This document shows, piece after piece, positions 35,343 through 44,567 of a DNA stretch of 64,000 nucleotides (its first letter is position 1; each line of letters starts with the position of its first letter). The stretch covers positions 186,001 to 250,000 of the forward strand of contig NZ_CAJRAU010000004.1 in NCBI RefSeq assembly GCF_907165045.1. Direction: 5' to 3'. This DNA comes from Dyadobacter linearis (GTDB lineage Bacteria > Bacteroidota > Bacteroidia > Cytophagales > Spirosomataceae). A model generated the notes under the pieces. The model saw only the letters and a list, made by a program, of their open reading frames with translations, did no database searches and was not told where the DNA came from. The translations under genes and the position numbers were made by a program.

Positions 35343-36371
35343 ATGAAACTTAGACTTTTATTACTGCTTTTACTGGCGGTTATTTCCGGTTGTGTGGATG
35401 AAGTACAGCTTCCTGCACGATCGGTAGCGTCGCGGCTTGTGGTAGAGGGACTTGTTACCAACGAAAAGCCGCCCTATACAGTTAAATTGACATTGACCGG
35501 GGAATATAACTCATTGATTTACGGGCAAAACGAAATTCCGGTCAATGGTGCGACTGTCAGTATCACGGAAATCGGCGGCCGGACTGTAACACTTTCGCAA
35601 GACGCACTTACACCTGCTTATTATTGGATGTATGACTCTACGTTTGTTGGTCAGTCGGGCAAAAGCTACCAGCTGAAAATCATATTACCCGGAGGAGAAA
35701 CCTACATTTCAGAGCCCGAACTCCTCAATCCGGTTTCGGAAATCGATCGCATTTATGCCGAGTACCGGCCGCGGGCCGATGCCGAAGTTTACATACCCGA
35801 CCATTACCAGATTTTATTGGATACCAAAGATCCTGCCTCGGCGGGGAATTACTATCGCTGGTCGGGTTACGGTTATGTGCCGCGACTGTCGACGGGCGAG
35901 CCGATTGGTTTTGGATTTTGCTGTAAATGGTGCTGGGTGCCGGTTTATGGTTCGAGAAGTGAAGTGCTTTCGGATGTACTCGTGAATGGAAACAGCATTA
36001 GCAGGCGGCCGATCATGCTATCGCCGGTTTACTATGTGGGCAGGCATTATATTGAAGTCCGGCAATATTCGCTCACAAAATCAGCTTATCAGTTTTGGGT
36101 CAAATTTGAAGAACAGCGCAAGCGTACCGGCTCGCTGTTCGATCCGCTGCCTGCTTCTATTGAAGGGAATGTACACCGCGAGGACGACGCGAATGTATTG
36201 GCGCTGGGCTATTTCGGATCGTCGGGGGTGAGCACGCGCAGGCTGACCATACCCGGTGATACCTTGAATGCAGCGAGAATGGAGATTAAATACGGGGATG
36301 TTTTTGTGGAAGACGGCAACTGCCAGCTTATTTATAATCAGGGGCAACTTAATCCTCCGGCCAACTGGTGA
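35343..36371 (+). CDS. DUF4249 family lipoprotein
   Basis: A 342-residue lipoprotein with lipobox AVISGC (Cys17). The N-terminal region RLVVEGLVTNEKPPYTVKL (about 31-49), followed by an INGATVSITE-like strand (here VNGATVSITEIGG), is characteristic of DUF4249. This is a Bacteroidota family usually encoded directly before a TonB-dependent receptor. Two Cys pairs lie in FGFCCKWCWVP (about 197-207). The gene starts immediately after the Kelch gene stop, and its TGA overlaps the following receptor ATG (TGATG). By analogy with SusD it may act as the accessory lipoprotein of that receptor. This is inference from gene order. Confidence 0.85.
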   Translation: MKLRLLLLLLLAVISGCVDEVQLPARSVASRLVVEGLVTNEKPPYTVKLTLTGEYNSLIYGQNEIPVNGATVSITEIGGRTVTLSQDALTPAYYWMYDSTFVGQSGKSYQLKIILPGGETYISEPELLNPVSEIDRIYAEYRPRADAEVYIPDHYQILLDTKDPASAGNYYRWSGYGYVPRLSTGEPIGFGFCCKWCWVPVYGSRSEVLSDVLVNGNSISRRPIMLSPVYYVGRHYIEVRQYSLTKSAYQFWVKFEEQRKRTGSLFDPLPASIEGNVHREDDANVLALGYFGSSGVSTRRLTIPGDTLNAARMEIKYGDVFVEDGNCQLIYNQGQLNPPANW

Positions 36372-38758
36372 TGAAACGCGGCTGCTACATATTAACCCAA
36401 ACCGTAACCAGGAGACTGGCGTTTTTAGCGATTTTGCTGCTCATGCCATTTCTTTCATTTGCGCAAAATTGGGTTTTGAAAGGAAATGTGGCGGACTTAA
36501 CATTCGGTACTCCCATCCCAAATGCGTCTGTGATTTCCCGCGCATCCAAAGCCAGTACAATTTCAGATAGCACGGGTAATTTCACGATTATCTTAAAAGC
36601 TGGCGAACAGCTGATTACAGTATCTTCCGTTGGATATTTTCCCAAAAATCTGAGCATTACCTATAAAGAAATCCTGGCGGGCGTGGATGTAAAGCTTGCG
36701 CCTGAAACGAGAGAATTAAAAGAACTGATCGTGAAAGAAAAAGCGCCGGACGAAAATGTGCGTTCGAGCCAGATGAGCGTCGCGCGGCTTGATATTAAAA
36801 ACCTTAAAAATATCCCTGTCGTGTTCGGTGAAGTCGATATTATCAAGGCGCTTACCTTGCAGCCGGGCGTGAGTACGGTGGGAGAAGGTACCTCGGGTTT
36901 CAATGTACGTGGCGGCCGGACGGACCAGAATCTCGTACTTCTCGACGGCGCGCCTTTGTTTAATACCTCGCATTTGCTTGGTTTCCTGAGTAATGTAAAT
37001 GCGGACGCGATCCGTGATGTGACTTTATACAAAGGCGATATTCCGGCGGCTTACGGCGGTCGGCTTTCGTCTTTATTGGAGATCAATACGCGCTCGGGGA
37101 ATAAAGAGCGGGTGAATGTTGCTGCCGGCGTGGGACTTATGACGGCAGGTATAACAGCCGACGGTCCGCTCACCAAAAACAAGCGGCTGACTTTTCTGGC
37201 AGGCGGCCGCGTCGCATATCCTAATTTGCTGATCAAACGTTTTCCCGAACCCACTAATCAGAACAAAGCCTTCTTCTTTGATCTTAATGCACGATTATCT
37301 TATGAAATATCTGAAAATAGTGTGCTGTCAGCGACGGGTTATTATAGTCACGATTCATTTAAGTTTCCGGAAGATACCTTGTACGGATGGAAATCTACGG
37401 CGGCTACATTGAATTGGAACAAGCAGATTAACAAGTCGTTATCATTTCAGGTCGGGGCTAATCTGAGCTACTACACATTTAATCTGGAAGGTATTTCGCC
37501 CACCAATGAATACCTTTTTCAATCGGGTATCCGGCAGCATAACGGACATTTGCGCGTGCTTTGGATACCTTCGCCCGCGCACAAGCTGGATGCCGGGATG
37601 GTCTTTACACATTACCAGTTAGCACCAGGCAACCTTTCTCCCGAAAAACAATCGAATATCACAAATATTGACCTCGAAAAGGAACAGGCAATAGAGCAGG
37701 CCGCGTACATTTCTGACGAATGGAGCCCGTTTTCTTGGATTTCGGTGAGCGCGGGTCTTCGTTATGTGTATTTCAAAAATTCAGGTCCGGGTACTGTTTA
37801 TGAATATCAAAATGGCGTGCCGCGCACGGAGGAATCGATTGTAGATACTTTAACTTATGGAAAAGGGAAATCCATTTCAAACTTCGGCGGCTTGGAACCG
37901 AGACTTTCTGTGCGGATCAATACAGGGAAGACAAGCTCGCTGAAAATGAGCTATACTAAAACCAGGCAATACCTGCATTTAATCTCCAATACCACGGCCA
38001 TTTCGCCAGTTGACTTTTGGAAGTTGGCCGATGATTTCGTGCCGCCGCAAAGTGCCGAACAGCTTGCGCTGGGATATTTTCGGAACTTCAATGACAACAC
38101 ATTTGAAACGTCGGTGGAAATTTACCGAAAGCGGCTCAGTAACCTGGTTGAATATAAAAATGGCGCTACATTATTATTGAATCCTGCGCTGGAAACGGAT
38201 CTGGTGCCGGCAGTGGGAAAGGCTTACGGGGTTGAGTTCAGTATTCAAAAATCAAAAGGTATATTAACCGGGCTTGTTTCCTATACGTACAGCCGGACTT
38301 TCGCGCGGGTGCAATCAGGCTTTTCGAGTGAGCAGATCAACAAAGGAGACTGGTTTCCCTCGACGGTTGATCGCCCCAATTCGGTCAGCATTTCAACGCA
38401 ATGGAAATGGAAAAGGGGCTGGACTTTCGGTACTAATTTTGTGTACATGACAGGCCGCCCGATCACTTTCCCCGACGGTACTTACTTGCTTAATGACGTG
38501 GTAGTGCAGGATTATTCGCAGCGCAACCTGGATCGCGTGCCGGATTATCACCGAATGGATGTTTCATTCACGAAAGATACCCGCGTCGCTACCGACCAGC
38601 GACGCTATTCGCTCTGGTCATTTTCGCTCTATAATCTTTACGCCAGAAAAAACCCCTATTCAATCTACTTCAAACAATCCGGAACACGGCTGGTGAGTTA
38701 CAGGCTTTCAGTTTTCGGGACAATTATTCCTTCGATCAACTGGAAATATCACTTTTAA
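36371..38758 (+). CDS. TonB-dependent receptor with CarboxypepD_reg-like domain, DUF4249-paired
   Basis: A 795-residue outer-membrane receptor starting at ATG 36371, in TGATG overlap with the DUF4249 stop. A signal peptide (ending SFAQN) is followed by a beta-sandwich (GNVADLTFGTPIPNASVISR), then a plug with MSVARLDIKNLKNIPVVFGE, GFNVRGGRTDQNLVLLDGAP and VTLYKGDIPAAYGGRLSSLL. The barrel ends in YRLSVFGTIIPSINWKYHF. It is shorter than SusC and belongs to the receptor group paired with DUF4249 lipoproteins. The ligand is unknown. The gene ends exactly where the convergent SDR gene ends. It is the last gene of a five-gene run of tight overlaps beginning at 27340. Confidence 0.9.
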   Translation: MKRGCYILTQTVTRRLAFLAILLLMPFLSFAQNWVLKGNVADLTFGTPIPNASVISRASKASTISDSTGNFTIILKAGEQLITVSSVGYFPKNLSITYKEILAGVDVKLAPETRELKELIVKEKAPDENVRSSQMSVARLDIKNLKNIPVVFGEVDIIKALTLQPGVSTVGEGTSGFNVRGGRTDQNLVLLDGAPLFNTSHLLGFLSNVNADAIRDVTLYKGDIPAAYGGRLSSLLEINTRSGNKERVNVAAGVGLMTAGITADGPLTKNKRLTFLAGGRVAYPNLLIKRFPEPTNQNKAFFFDLNARLSYEISENSVLSATGYYSHDSFKFPEDTLYGWKSTAATLNWNKQINKSLSFQVGANLSYYTFNLEGISPTNEYLFQSGIRQHNGHLRVLWIPSPAHKLDAGMVFTHYQLAPGNLSPEKQSNITNIDLEKEQAIEQAAYISDEWSPFSWISVSAGLRYVYFKNSGPGTVYEYQNGVPRTEESIVDTLTYGKGKSISNFGGLEPRLSVRINTGKTSSLKMSYTKTRQYLHLISNTTAISPVDFWKLADDFVPPQSAEQLALGYFRNFNDNTFETSVEIYRKRLSNLVEYKNGATLLLNPALETDLVPAVGKAYGVEFSIQKSKGILTGLVSYTYSRTFARVQSGFSSEQINKGDWFPSTVDRPNSVSISTQWKWKRGWTFGTNFVYMTGRPITFPDGTYLLNDVVVQDYSQRNLDRVPDYHRMDVSFTKDTRVATDQRRYSLWSFSLYNLYARKNPYSIYFKQSGTRLVSYRLSVFGTIIPSINWKYHF

Positions 38759-39547
38759 CTACATACTCTCCGTTCTCCCACCATCAACTGGCAAATTAAC
38801 GCCATTGATACTCCCGGCGGCGGGGCTGCACAGGAATGCAACTGCGGCGGCGGTTTCCTCGGCTTTCGCAAATCTCCTGGTAGGGATACTCGCTGCCATT
38901 TCGCGGGCAACTTCTTTGGGTGACTGATTCTGCGCCTCGGCACGCATTTCCAGCACGGAATACAGGCGGGCGGTTTCGGTATACCCGGGCAATACATTAT
39001 TTACCGTGATCCCGAACTGCGCGATTTCAAGCGACAAAGTTTTAGCCCAGCTCGCTACCGCGCCACGGATCGTATTCGAAACGCCAAGCCCGATAATAGG
39101 TTGTTTAACAGAAGTACTGATAATATTCACAATGCGTCCGTACCCTTCTTTTTTCATCGAAGGCAAAACAGATTGGACTAAAAACTGATTGTTGATCACA
39201 TGCATCTGAAAGGTTTTCAGAAACTGATCTGCTTCTGCTTCTGCGATCGGGCCGCCCGAGGGACCACCGGTATTATTCACCAGAATATGTACTTCCGGGC
39301 AAAGACGGAGGTAGTTTCCGATTGCTTCTTTCACCTGTTCATGGTCAGAAAAATCGGCCACTACGTAGCGGTGCAACTGCCCGGCCGAATCATCCAGGGT
39401 TTCTACAACCTCTCTCAGCTTCTCTTCATTCCGCGCTACGAGCGTTACATTTGCGCCGAGTAATGCAAGCTCAATGCCCGAGGCCAGACCAATACCCTGC
39501 GTGGCTCCGCACACAATCGCCGTTTTTCCTTTGAGATCCAGGTTCAT
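38759..39547 (-). CDS. SDR-family protein lacking the usual catalytic Tyr/Lys
   Basis: A 262-residue short-chain dehydrogenase/reductase fold. The nucleotide-binding motif is CGATQGIG (13-20), NNTGG (91-95) replaces NNAG, and the conserved Ser144 is present in IVNIISTSV. Where classical SDRs carry YxxxK the sequence reads GVSNTIRGAV, giving Ser157 and Arg161. The downstream helix AVASWAKTLSLEIAQFGITV and the C-terminal GVNLPVDGG are normal. Divergent SDRs with SNTIR in this place are known as a subgroup, so the gene is not broken, but chemistry may differ from standard oxidoreductases. It converges on the TonB receptor with no gap. Substrate unknown. Confidence 0.85.
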   Translation of the reverse strand: MNLDLKGKTAIVCGATQGIGLASGIELALLGANVTLVARNEEKLREVVETLDDSAGQLHRYVVADFSDHEQVKEAIGNYLRLCPEVHILVNNTGGPSGGPIAEAEADQFLKTFQMHVINNQFLVQSVLPSMKKEGYGRIVNIISTSVKQPIIGLGVSNTIRGAVASWAKTLSLEIAQFGITVNNVLPGYTETARLYSVLEMRAEAQNQSPKEVAREMAASIPTRRFAKAEETAAAVAFLCSPAAGSINGVNLPVDGGRTESM

Positions 39548-39633
39548 ATTATTTCAAATTTTAAGGTCATATTAGTTTAAATAACCGCTTCGATTTTAGC
39601 AGTTCTGACTTCTAACTTCGCACATTTTTAGGC

Positions 39634-39641
39634 TATCTTTG
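39634..39641 (+). promoter_or_regulatory. -7 promoter box of purH
   Basis: TATCTTTG matches TAnnTTTG and sits about 45 bases before the purH ATG. A convincing -33 TTTG/TTG at the expected distance is missing, so the call rests on the -7 box and position. Confidence 0.5.
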
Positions 39642-39685
39642 CGGTTTATTTTCAGTCAAGAGAATCTTACAGTTAACATTTTACA

Positions 39686-41221
39686 ATGTCTAAAAAAATT
39701 CAATCCGCACTTATTTCTGTGTATTATAAGGACGGACTAGAACCTTTGGTTCGCCTCTTGCACACCAATGGTGTAAAATTATACTCAACCGGAGGCACGC
39801 AGACTTTCATCGAAAATCTGAATATCCCTGTTACCGCAGCCGAAGAACTGACAGGTTATCCTTCCATTTTCGGGGGTAGGGTAAAAACGCTGCACCCTGC
39901 GATCATGGGCGGCATTTTGTATCGTCGCGACGACGAAGGTGACGTAGCGCAGGCGGCGCAATACAACATTCCGGCGATCGATATGGTGATCGTGGATTTG
40001 TATCCTTTTGAAGAAACGGTTGCATCGGGAGCAAGTGAGGAGGATATTATTGAAAAAATAGATATTGGTGGTATTTCGCTGATCAGAGCGACTGCGAAGA
40101 ACTTCAAAGACACCTTGATAGTCTCTTCCCGCGAACAATATGCGGAGGTGGTGGAGCTGCTTACTGCGAAAGCGGGCACTACCGACCTGGAAGACCGCCG
40201 CTACTATGCAGGTCAGGCATTTGGTGTTTCCTCGCATTACGACGGGGCGATCAATCGTTTTTTCACCGCTGACAAAACAATTACAGATAAGGCACTTTTT
40301 GACTTTACTTCACTGCAATCGCAAACTTTGCGCTACGGCGAAAACCCGCACCAGAATGCTACCTATTACGGTGATCTGGAAGGTATTTTCGAGAAATTGC
40401 ATGGTAAAGAGCTTTCTTATAATAACCTCGTAGATGTAGACGCGTGCGTAAACCTGATCGATGAATTTCAGGATGCGCAACCAACATTTGCGATCATTAA
40501 ACATACCAATGCGTGCGGAATTGCCACTGCGGCCACAGCCAAAGCAGCTTACGATAATGCATTGGCCTGTGACCCGGTTTCTGCATTTGGAGGAGTAGTG
40601 ATCACGAATTCGAAAGTTGACCTCGCGACGGCGGAGGAGCTGAACAAGCTTTTCATGGAAATCCTGATCGCGCCGGAATACGAAGAAGAAGCGTTGCAAC
40701 TTTTGAAATCCAAGAAAAACCGGATTTTACTAAAAAGAAATACAGTGGAGCTGCCGCAGATCATGTTCAAGACGATCCTGAACGGGGTTTTGGTACAGGA
40801 TAAAGATCTGTCGACCGAAGTAGCTTCCCAATATACCACTGTCACCGAAAAGGCGCCGACCGAGCAGGAACTGACTGCGATGGAGTTTGCATTGAAAGTT
40901 TGCAAGCATACCAAGTCTAACACGATCGTTTTGGCCAAAGAAAACCAACTTCTGGCGAGCGGTACCGGACAAACTTCCCGCGTCGATGCATTGCGTCAGG
41001 CGATTGAAAAAGCAAATGCGTTTGGTTTTGATCTGAATGGCGCGGTAATGGCGTCGGATGCATTTTTTCCTTTTGCGGATTGTGTTGAAATCGCGCATAA
41101 GGCTGGAATTACGGCGGTAGTGCAGCCGGGAGGCTCTATTCGTGACAAGGATTCGGTAGCCTATTGCGATGCCAACGGACTTTCAATGGTCACAACTGGC
41201 ATTCGTCACTTCAAGCATTGA
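39686..41221 (+). CDS. purH: Bifunctional AICAR transformylase / IMP cyclohydrolase
   Basis: A 511-residue PurH catalysing the last two steps of purine synthesis: formyl transfer from 10-formyl-THF to AICAR, then ring closure to IMP. The N-terminal MGS-like cyclohydrolase domain shows LISVYYKDGL, LYSTGGTQTFIE and GGRVKTLHPAIMGGIL (about 64-79). The C-terminal transformylase has LRYGENPHQNATYYG, KHTNACGIA with the catalytic Lys-His pair, SAFGGVV and the terminal AVVQPGGSIRDKDSVAYCD. Length and domain order are standard. It is a lone gene with its own promoter box, and a palindromic element follows the stop. Confidence 0.97.
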   Translation: MSKKIQSALISVYYKDGLEPLVRLLHTNGVKLYSTGGTQTFIENLNIPVTAAEELTGYPSIFGGRVKTLHPAIMGGILYRRDDEGDVAQAAQYNIPAIDMVIVDLYPFEETVASGASEEDIIEKIDIGGISLIRATAKNFKDTLIVSSREQYAEVVELLTAKAGTTDLEDRRYYAGQAFGVSSHYDGAINRFFTADKTITDKALFDFTSLQSQTLRYGENPHQNATYYGDLEGIFEKLHGKELSYNNLVDVDACVNLIDEFQDAQPTFAIIKHTNACGIATAATAKAAYDNALACDPVSAFGGVVITNSKVDLATAEELNKLFMEILIAPEYEEEALQLLKSKKNRILLKRNTVELPQIMFKTILNGVLVQDKDLSTEVASQYTTVTEKAPTEQELTAMEFALKVCKHTKSNTIVLAKENQLLASGTGQTSRVDALRQAIEKANAFGFDLNGAVMASDAFFPFADCVEIAHKAGITAVVQPGGSIRDKDSVAYCDANGLSMVTTGIRHFKH

Positions 41222-41227
41222 TTTTTA

Positions 41228-41306
41228 ATGCCACGAATTCACGAATAATAATGCACGAATTATTGGTGTATCATTTGCAGCCGCCGCTGTGGTGTATTCG
41301 TGGCAT
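41228..41306. repeat. Palindromic intergenic element with ATGCCACGAAT ends
   Basis: ATGCCACGAAT (41228-41238) is the exact reverse complement of ATTCGTGGCAT (41296-41306). Between them ACGAAT occurs again twice in direct orientation (41241-41246 and 41255-41260), with a GC-rich core near 41277-41292. It starts seven bases after the purH stop. The symmetrical ends look like an interspersed non-autonomous repeat rather than a simple terminator, as there is no T-tract. Confidence 0.6.
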
Positions 41307-41327
41307 ACTTATTAAAAGTATTCTCTT

Positions 41328-42197
41328 TTGAAAGATAATCGGTTACCGGCGCGCGCATTACGGATTGTTAAAGTGATCATAGCGCTGCTATTCGTGTTGC
41401 CGGCCAGCCTTTTCTTTCTCTACCCACAGATATTCTACTGCGAACTGATCGGGCTTTCCGGGTTCCATGAAAACGGTTTGGTTTATTTCAGTCCCGAAAT
41501 CAGTCCCGCTTCCTACAAAAAGCTGGGCGCCGCTATTAAAAAATCAGAAGCGAGGGTCGACTCTTTTTTTTCAGGCAAAAAATCCTCTCCCAGAATTATC
41601 ATTTGCAGTAACCTGCAACAATACCAGCGCTATTGCAGCAGTACCGAAGGAGCGGGCTGCAGTGTGGGCACGCCGTGGGGCAATAGCTACGTGATCCTGA
41701 ATGCACAAGGCGCAAATGTGGATGTGATCGCGCATGAAATGAGTCACATCGAGCTGCTTAAAAGAGTAGGCTGGTGGAAAGTGACCAGTGATATTCCGCA
41801 GTGGTTTAACGAAGGCGTGGCATTAATGCTTGACAAACGTTTCGTCAATAATCCCGATCCAGCACTTAAATACCTCGACTATATGGACGAATGGATGTAT
41901 TATACAGGAGGAGGCCAGGAGATTCTCGAACTGGGAGAGATTACTACGATCAAGGAGTTCTTTAATGGCGGACAGAAAAAGGTAATGTTGGCTTACATGT
42001 CGGCGGGAATGGAAATAGCTTACTGGCAAACGCTTTCGGGGCCGGACGGAATGCAGAAATTCATAGAAAATCTCAGCGCAGGAAAATCATTTGAAGAAGC
42101 TTATCTGAGTGCAGAAGATGAAAAGTTGAGAAGGTATTTCAGGAGATTGCCGCCAAACCCGCTCCGGTTGACGGTTTCTAAGAAAAAATCAGACTAA
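41328..42197 (+). CDS. Membrane-anchored putative zinc metallopeptidase (gluzincin-like)
   Basis: A 289-residue protein. No ATG exists near the 5' end; an in-frame stop lies at 41313 and TTG 41328 is the only reasonable start. A single hydrophobic helix (about 13-32, VKVIIALLFVLPASLFFLYP) anchors the protein, with the rest outside the cytoplasm. VIAHEMSHIELL (about 133-144) contains HExxH, and WFNEGVALML follows some 25 residues later, supplying the third zinc ligand Glu as in gluzincins. Three Cys residues lie in YCSSTEGAGCSVGT and the segment before it. Function is unknown; protease activity is predicted only from the motif. Confidence 0.7.
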   Translation: MKDNRLPARALRIVKVIIALLFVLPASLFFLYPQIFYCELIGLSGFHENGLVYFSPEISPASYKKLGAAIKKSEARVDSFFSGKKSSPRIIICSNLQQYQRYCSSTEGAGCSVGTPWGNSYVILNAQGANVDVIAHEMSHIELLKRVGWWKVTSDIPQWFNEGVALMLDKRFVNNPDPALKYLDYMDEWMYYTGGGQEILELGEITTIKEFFNGGQKKVMLAYMSAGMEIAYWQTLSGPDGMQKFIENLSAGKSFEEAYLSAEDEKLRRYFRRLPPNPLRLTVSKKKSD

Positions 42198-42356
42198 ATC
42201 TTCGTACTAAAAAGCTTGTAGTTATATTTATAAAATGGACTTTAAATACGGTTAAGCCCATCTTCGCGAAATTCCCTCTTGTACTATTTTCGGAAAATAA
42301 TGTACCTTTCGATTTAAACTGACAAACCTCATTATTCATCACTTTTATACTTTGCA

Positions 42357-43976
42357 ATGCAAGCTTTACAAGACCTTGATTACATCGTTTTTTTCTTCTA
42401 TTTCATACTTGTTTCCGGTTACGGTTATTGGATTTACCAGCGAAAAAGGTCAGGTGTAGAATCGACCAAAGATTTCTTCCTTGCAGAAGGTTCCTTAACG
42501 TGGTGGGCGATCGGAGCTTCGCTTATCGCTTCCAATATTTCAGCAGAACAATTTATCGGAATGTCCGGGAACGGATTTTCAATGGGGCTCGGTATTTCGA
42601 CCTACGAATGGATGGCAGCAGCAACTTTGATCATAGTCGCTGTTTTTTTTATGCCTATTTATTTGAAGAACAAGATCTACACGATGCCGCAATTCCTGAG
42701 CACCCGCTACAATCCGACCGTGAGTTTGATCATGGCGGTATTCTGGCTGGCGCTGTATATTCTGGTCAATCTGACGTCGATTCTGTACCTGGGCGCATTG
42801 GCGGTTTCAGGTATTTCAGGGCTTGATTTTCAGTTTTGTATGATCGCGCTGGCGGCTTTTGCGATCATTATTACGATCGGTGGAATGAAAGTGATCGGTT
42901 ATACCGACGTAATTCAGGTGTTCTTTCTGGTAATCGGCGGTCTGGCTACTACTTACCTGGCGGTTAATCTGGTATCTGCAACGGATGGAATGGAAGGGAT
43001 TACGGCCGGTTTCAAGCTGATGCGTGAAAACCATGATGATCATTTTCATATGATATTTCCCAAAAGCAGCCCATTTTATATGCAGCTTCCTGGCTTAACG
43101 GTATTGCTGGGTGGTATGTGGATCGTGAACCTGAACTATTGGGGTTGTAATCAATATATTACGCAACGTGCATTGGGAGCGGATTTGAAGACGGCAAGAA
43201 ACGGTATTCTTTTTGCCGCGTTCTTAAAGTTATTGATGCCGGTTATCGTGGTGTTGCCAGGTATCGCTGCTTATGCATTGTACAGCAAAGGAATGTTCCA
43301 GAAAGAAATGCTTGGTGACGATGGTGTCATTAACCCGGATATGGCTTACCCTGTATTGCTGAATCTTTTACCTGCCGGTTTAAAAGGACTTTCATTTGCC
43401 GCATTAACCGCCGCAGTTGTTGCTTCTCTTGCCGGAAAGGCAAATAGTATCTCGACCATTTTTACACTCGATATTTTCAAAAATTATATTGGTAAAGATG
43501 CAAGTGAGAAAACGCTGGTAAGAATTGGCCGTATCGTGGTTGTAGTTTCTATGATCCTGGCGATCGTCGTTTCTCCTTATATGGGAATTGATAAAAAAGG
43601 TGGTTTCCAGTTCATTCAGGAAATGACAGGTCTGCTTTCTCCAGGGATCTTCGCCGCGTTTATTATGGGCTTCTTCTGGAAACGGACGAACTCGGCAGGC
43701 GCATTATTCGCGATCGTGGGTGGATTCCTGATCGCATTGGCGATGCATAACAACTTTTTCCCATTCGCAGACTGGACCCAGGTCCCATTCCTGGATCGTA
43801 TGGGAATTGTATTCCTGATTTGCGTGGTGGTAATGGTAATTCTTGGATTGGTAATGCCGGATGAGAAAAAAGGATTGGCAATCGATTCCTCCATGTTTAT
43901 TCCGCACCGCAGCTTTATCGTCGGTGCCGTGATCGTGATCGGGATGATTACTTTCCTTTACGCTTATTTCTGGTAG
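42357..43976 (+). CDS. Sodium/sugar symporter, SSS family
   Basis: A 539-residue integral membrane protein of the solute:sodium symporter family, close to the sodium/glucose (SGLT/vSGLT) branch. Landmarks are FFLAEGSLTWWAIGASLIAS (about 40-59), ISAEQFIGMSGNGFSMG, IYTMPQFLSTRYNP and GLSFAALTAAVVASLAGKAN with ISTIFTLDIF (about 350-375), the sodium-site region. Fourteen hydrophobic segments can be counted. It imports a sugar or related polyol with sodium. It is a single gene with its own 159-base upstream region and a strong bidirectional terminator after it. Confidence 0.93.
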   Translation: MQALQDLDYIVFFFYFILVSGYGYWIYQRKRSGVESTKDFFLAEGSLTWWAIGASLIASNISAEQFIGMSGNGFSMGLGISTYEWMAAATLIIVAVFFMPIYLKNKIYTMPQFLSTRYNPTVSLIMAVFWLALYILVNLTSILYLGALAVSGISGLDFQFCMIALAAFAIIITIGGMKVIGYTDVIQVFFLVIGGLATTYLAVNLVSATDGMEGITAGFKLMRENHDDHFHMIFPKSSPFYMQLPGLTVLLGGMWIVNLNYWGCNQYITQRALGADLKTARNGILFAAFLKLLMPVIVVLPGIAAYALYSKGMFQKEMLGDDGVINPDMAYPVLLNLLPAGLKGLSFAALTAAVVASLAGKANSISTIFTLDIFKNYIGKDASEKTLVRIGRIVVVVSMILAIVVSPYMGIDKKGGFQFIQEMTGLLSPGIFAAFIMGFFWKRTNSAGALFAIVGGFLIALAMHNNFFPFADWTQVPFLDRMGIVFLICVVVMVILGLVMPDEKKGLAIDSSMFIPHRSFIVGAVIVIGMITFLYAYFW

Positions 43977-43990
43977 CAGATAGCATTATA

Positions 43991-44028
43991 AAAAAGACCG
44001 GCCTGGATATTTCCAGGCCGGTCTTTTT
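43991..44028. terminator. Bidirectional intrinsic terminator between symporter and cyclophilin genes
   Basis: A perfect 17-base stem, AAAAAGACCGGCCTGGA (43991-44007) against 44012-44028, with a TATT loop. The A run on one side and T run on the other give terminators for both converging genes. Confidence 0.93.
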
Positions 44029-44044
44029 TATTTAAGAACAAAAA

Positions 44045-44491
44045 TTAAGCTTCCTGCTCTTCGATAATTGTGATCTTCTGGATCTTGTCTCCCTGACGCA
44101 GCAGGTCAACAGTATCAACACCTTCAACCACTTTTCCGAAGCAAGTGTGGTTGCCGTCAAGGTGCGCAGTGTTATTGCGGCTGTGACAGATGAAGAACTG
44201 AGAACCACCTGTATCACGTCCCGCGTGCGCCATTGAAAGTACACCGCGATCGTGGTATTGGTTACCGCCTGAAAGCTCGCATTTAATTTTGTAACCAGGA
44301 CCTCCACGGCCGGTTCCGGTAGGATCGCCGCCCTGAACCATAAAGTCAGGAATCACACGGTGAAAAATCAATCCGTCATAAAAGCCTTTTTTAGAAAGGT
44401 CAACAAAGTTTTTCACTGTTCCCGGCGCGTCTGCATCGTAAAACTCGATGAGCATAGTGCCCTTATCAGTGATCATTTCCGCTTTTGTCAT
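44045..44491 (-). CDS. Cyclophilin-type peptidyl-prolyl cis-trans isomerase
   Basis: A 148-residue single-domain cyclophilin without a signal peptide, thus cytoplasmic. Core features are FYDGLIFHRVIPDFMVQGGD (catalytic Arg in FHRV), GVLSMAHAGRDTGGSQFFI with the proline-binding segment, LDGNHTCFGKVVEG and a short terminal strand. It speeds proline isomerisation in protein folding. It ends just before the bidirectional terminator and is separated from the lytic transglycosylase by another hairpin, so it is probably monocistronic. Confidence 0.95.
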   Translation of the reverse strand: MTKAEMITDKGTMLIEFYDADAPGTVKNFVDLSKKGFYDGLIFHRVIPDFMVQGGDPTGTGRGGPGYKIKCELSGGNQYHDRGVLSMAHAGRDTGGSQFFICHSRNNTAHLDGNHTCFGKVVEGVDTVDLLRQGDKIQKITIIEEQEA

Positions 44492-44567
44492 GTTCAGAAG
44501 AATATTAGATTTTGAAGATTAAGCTGGGTGGCCAGCCTTTTAATTGGGGTACTGGTGCTATAAAACA

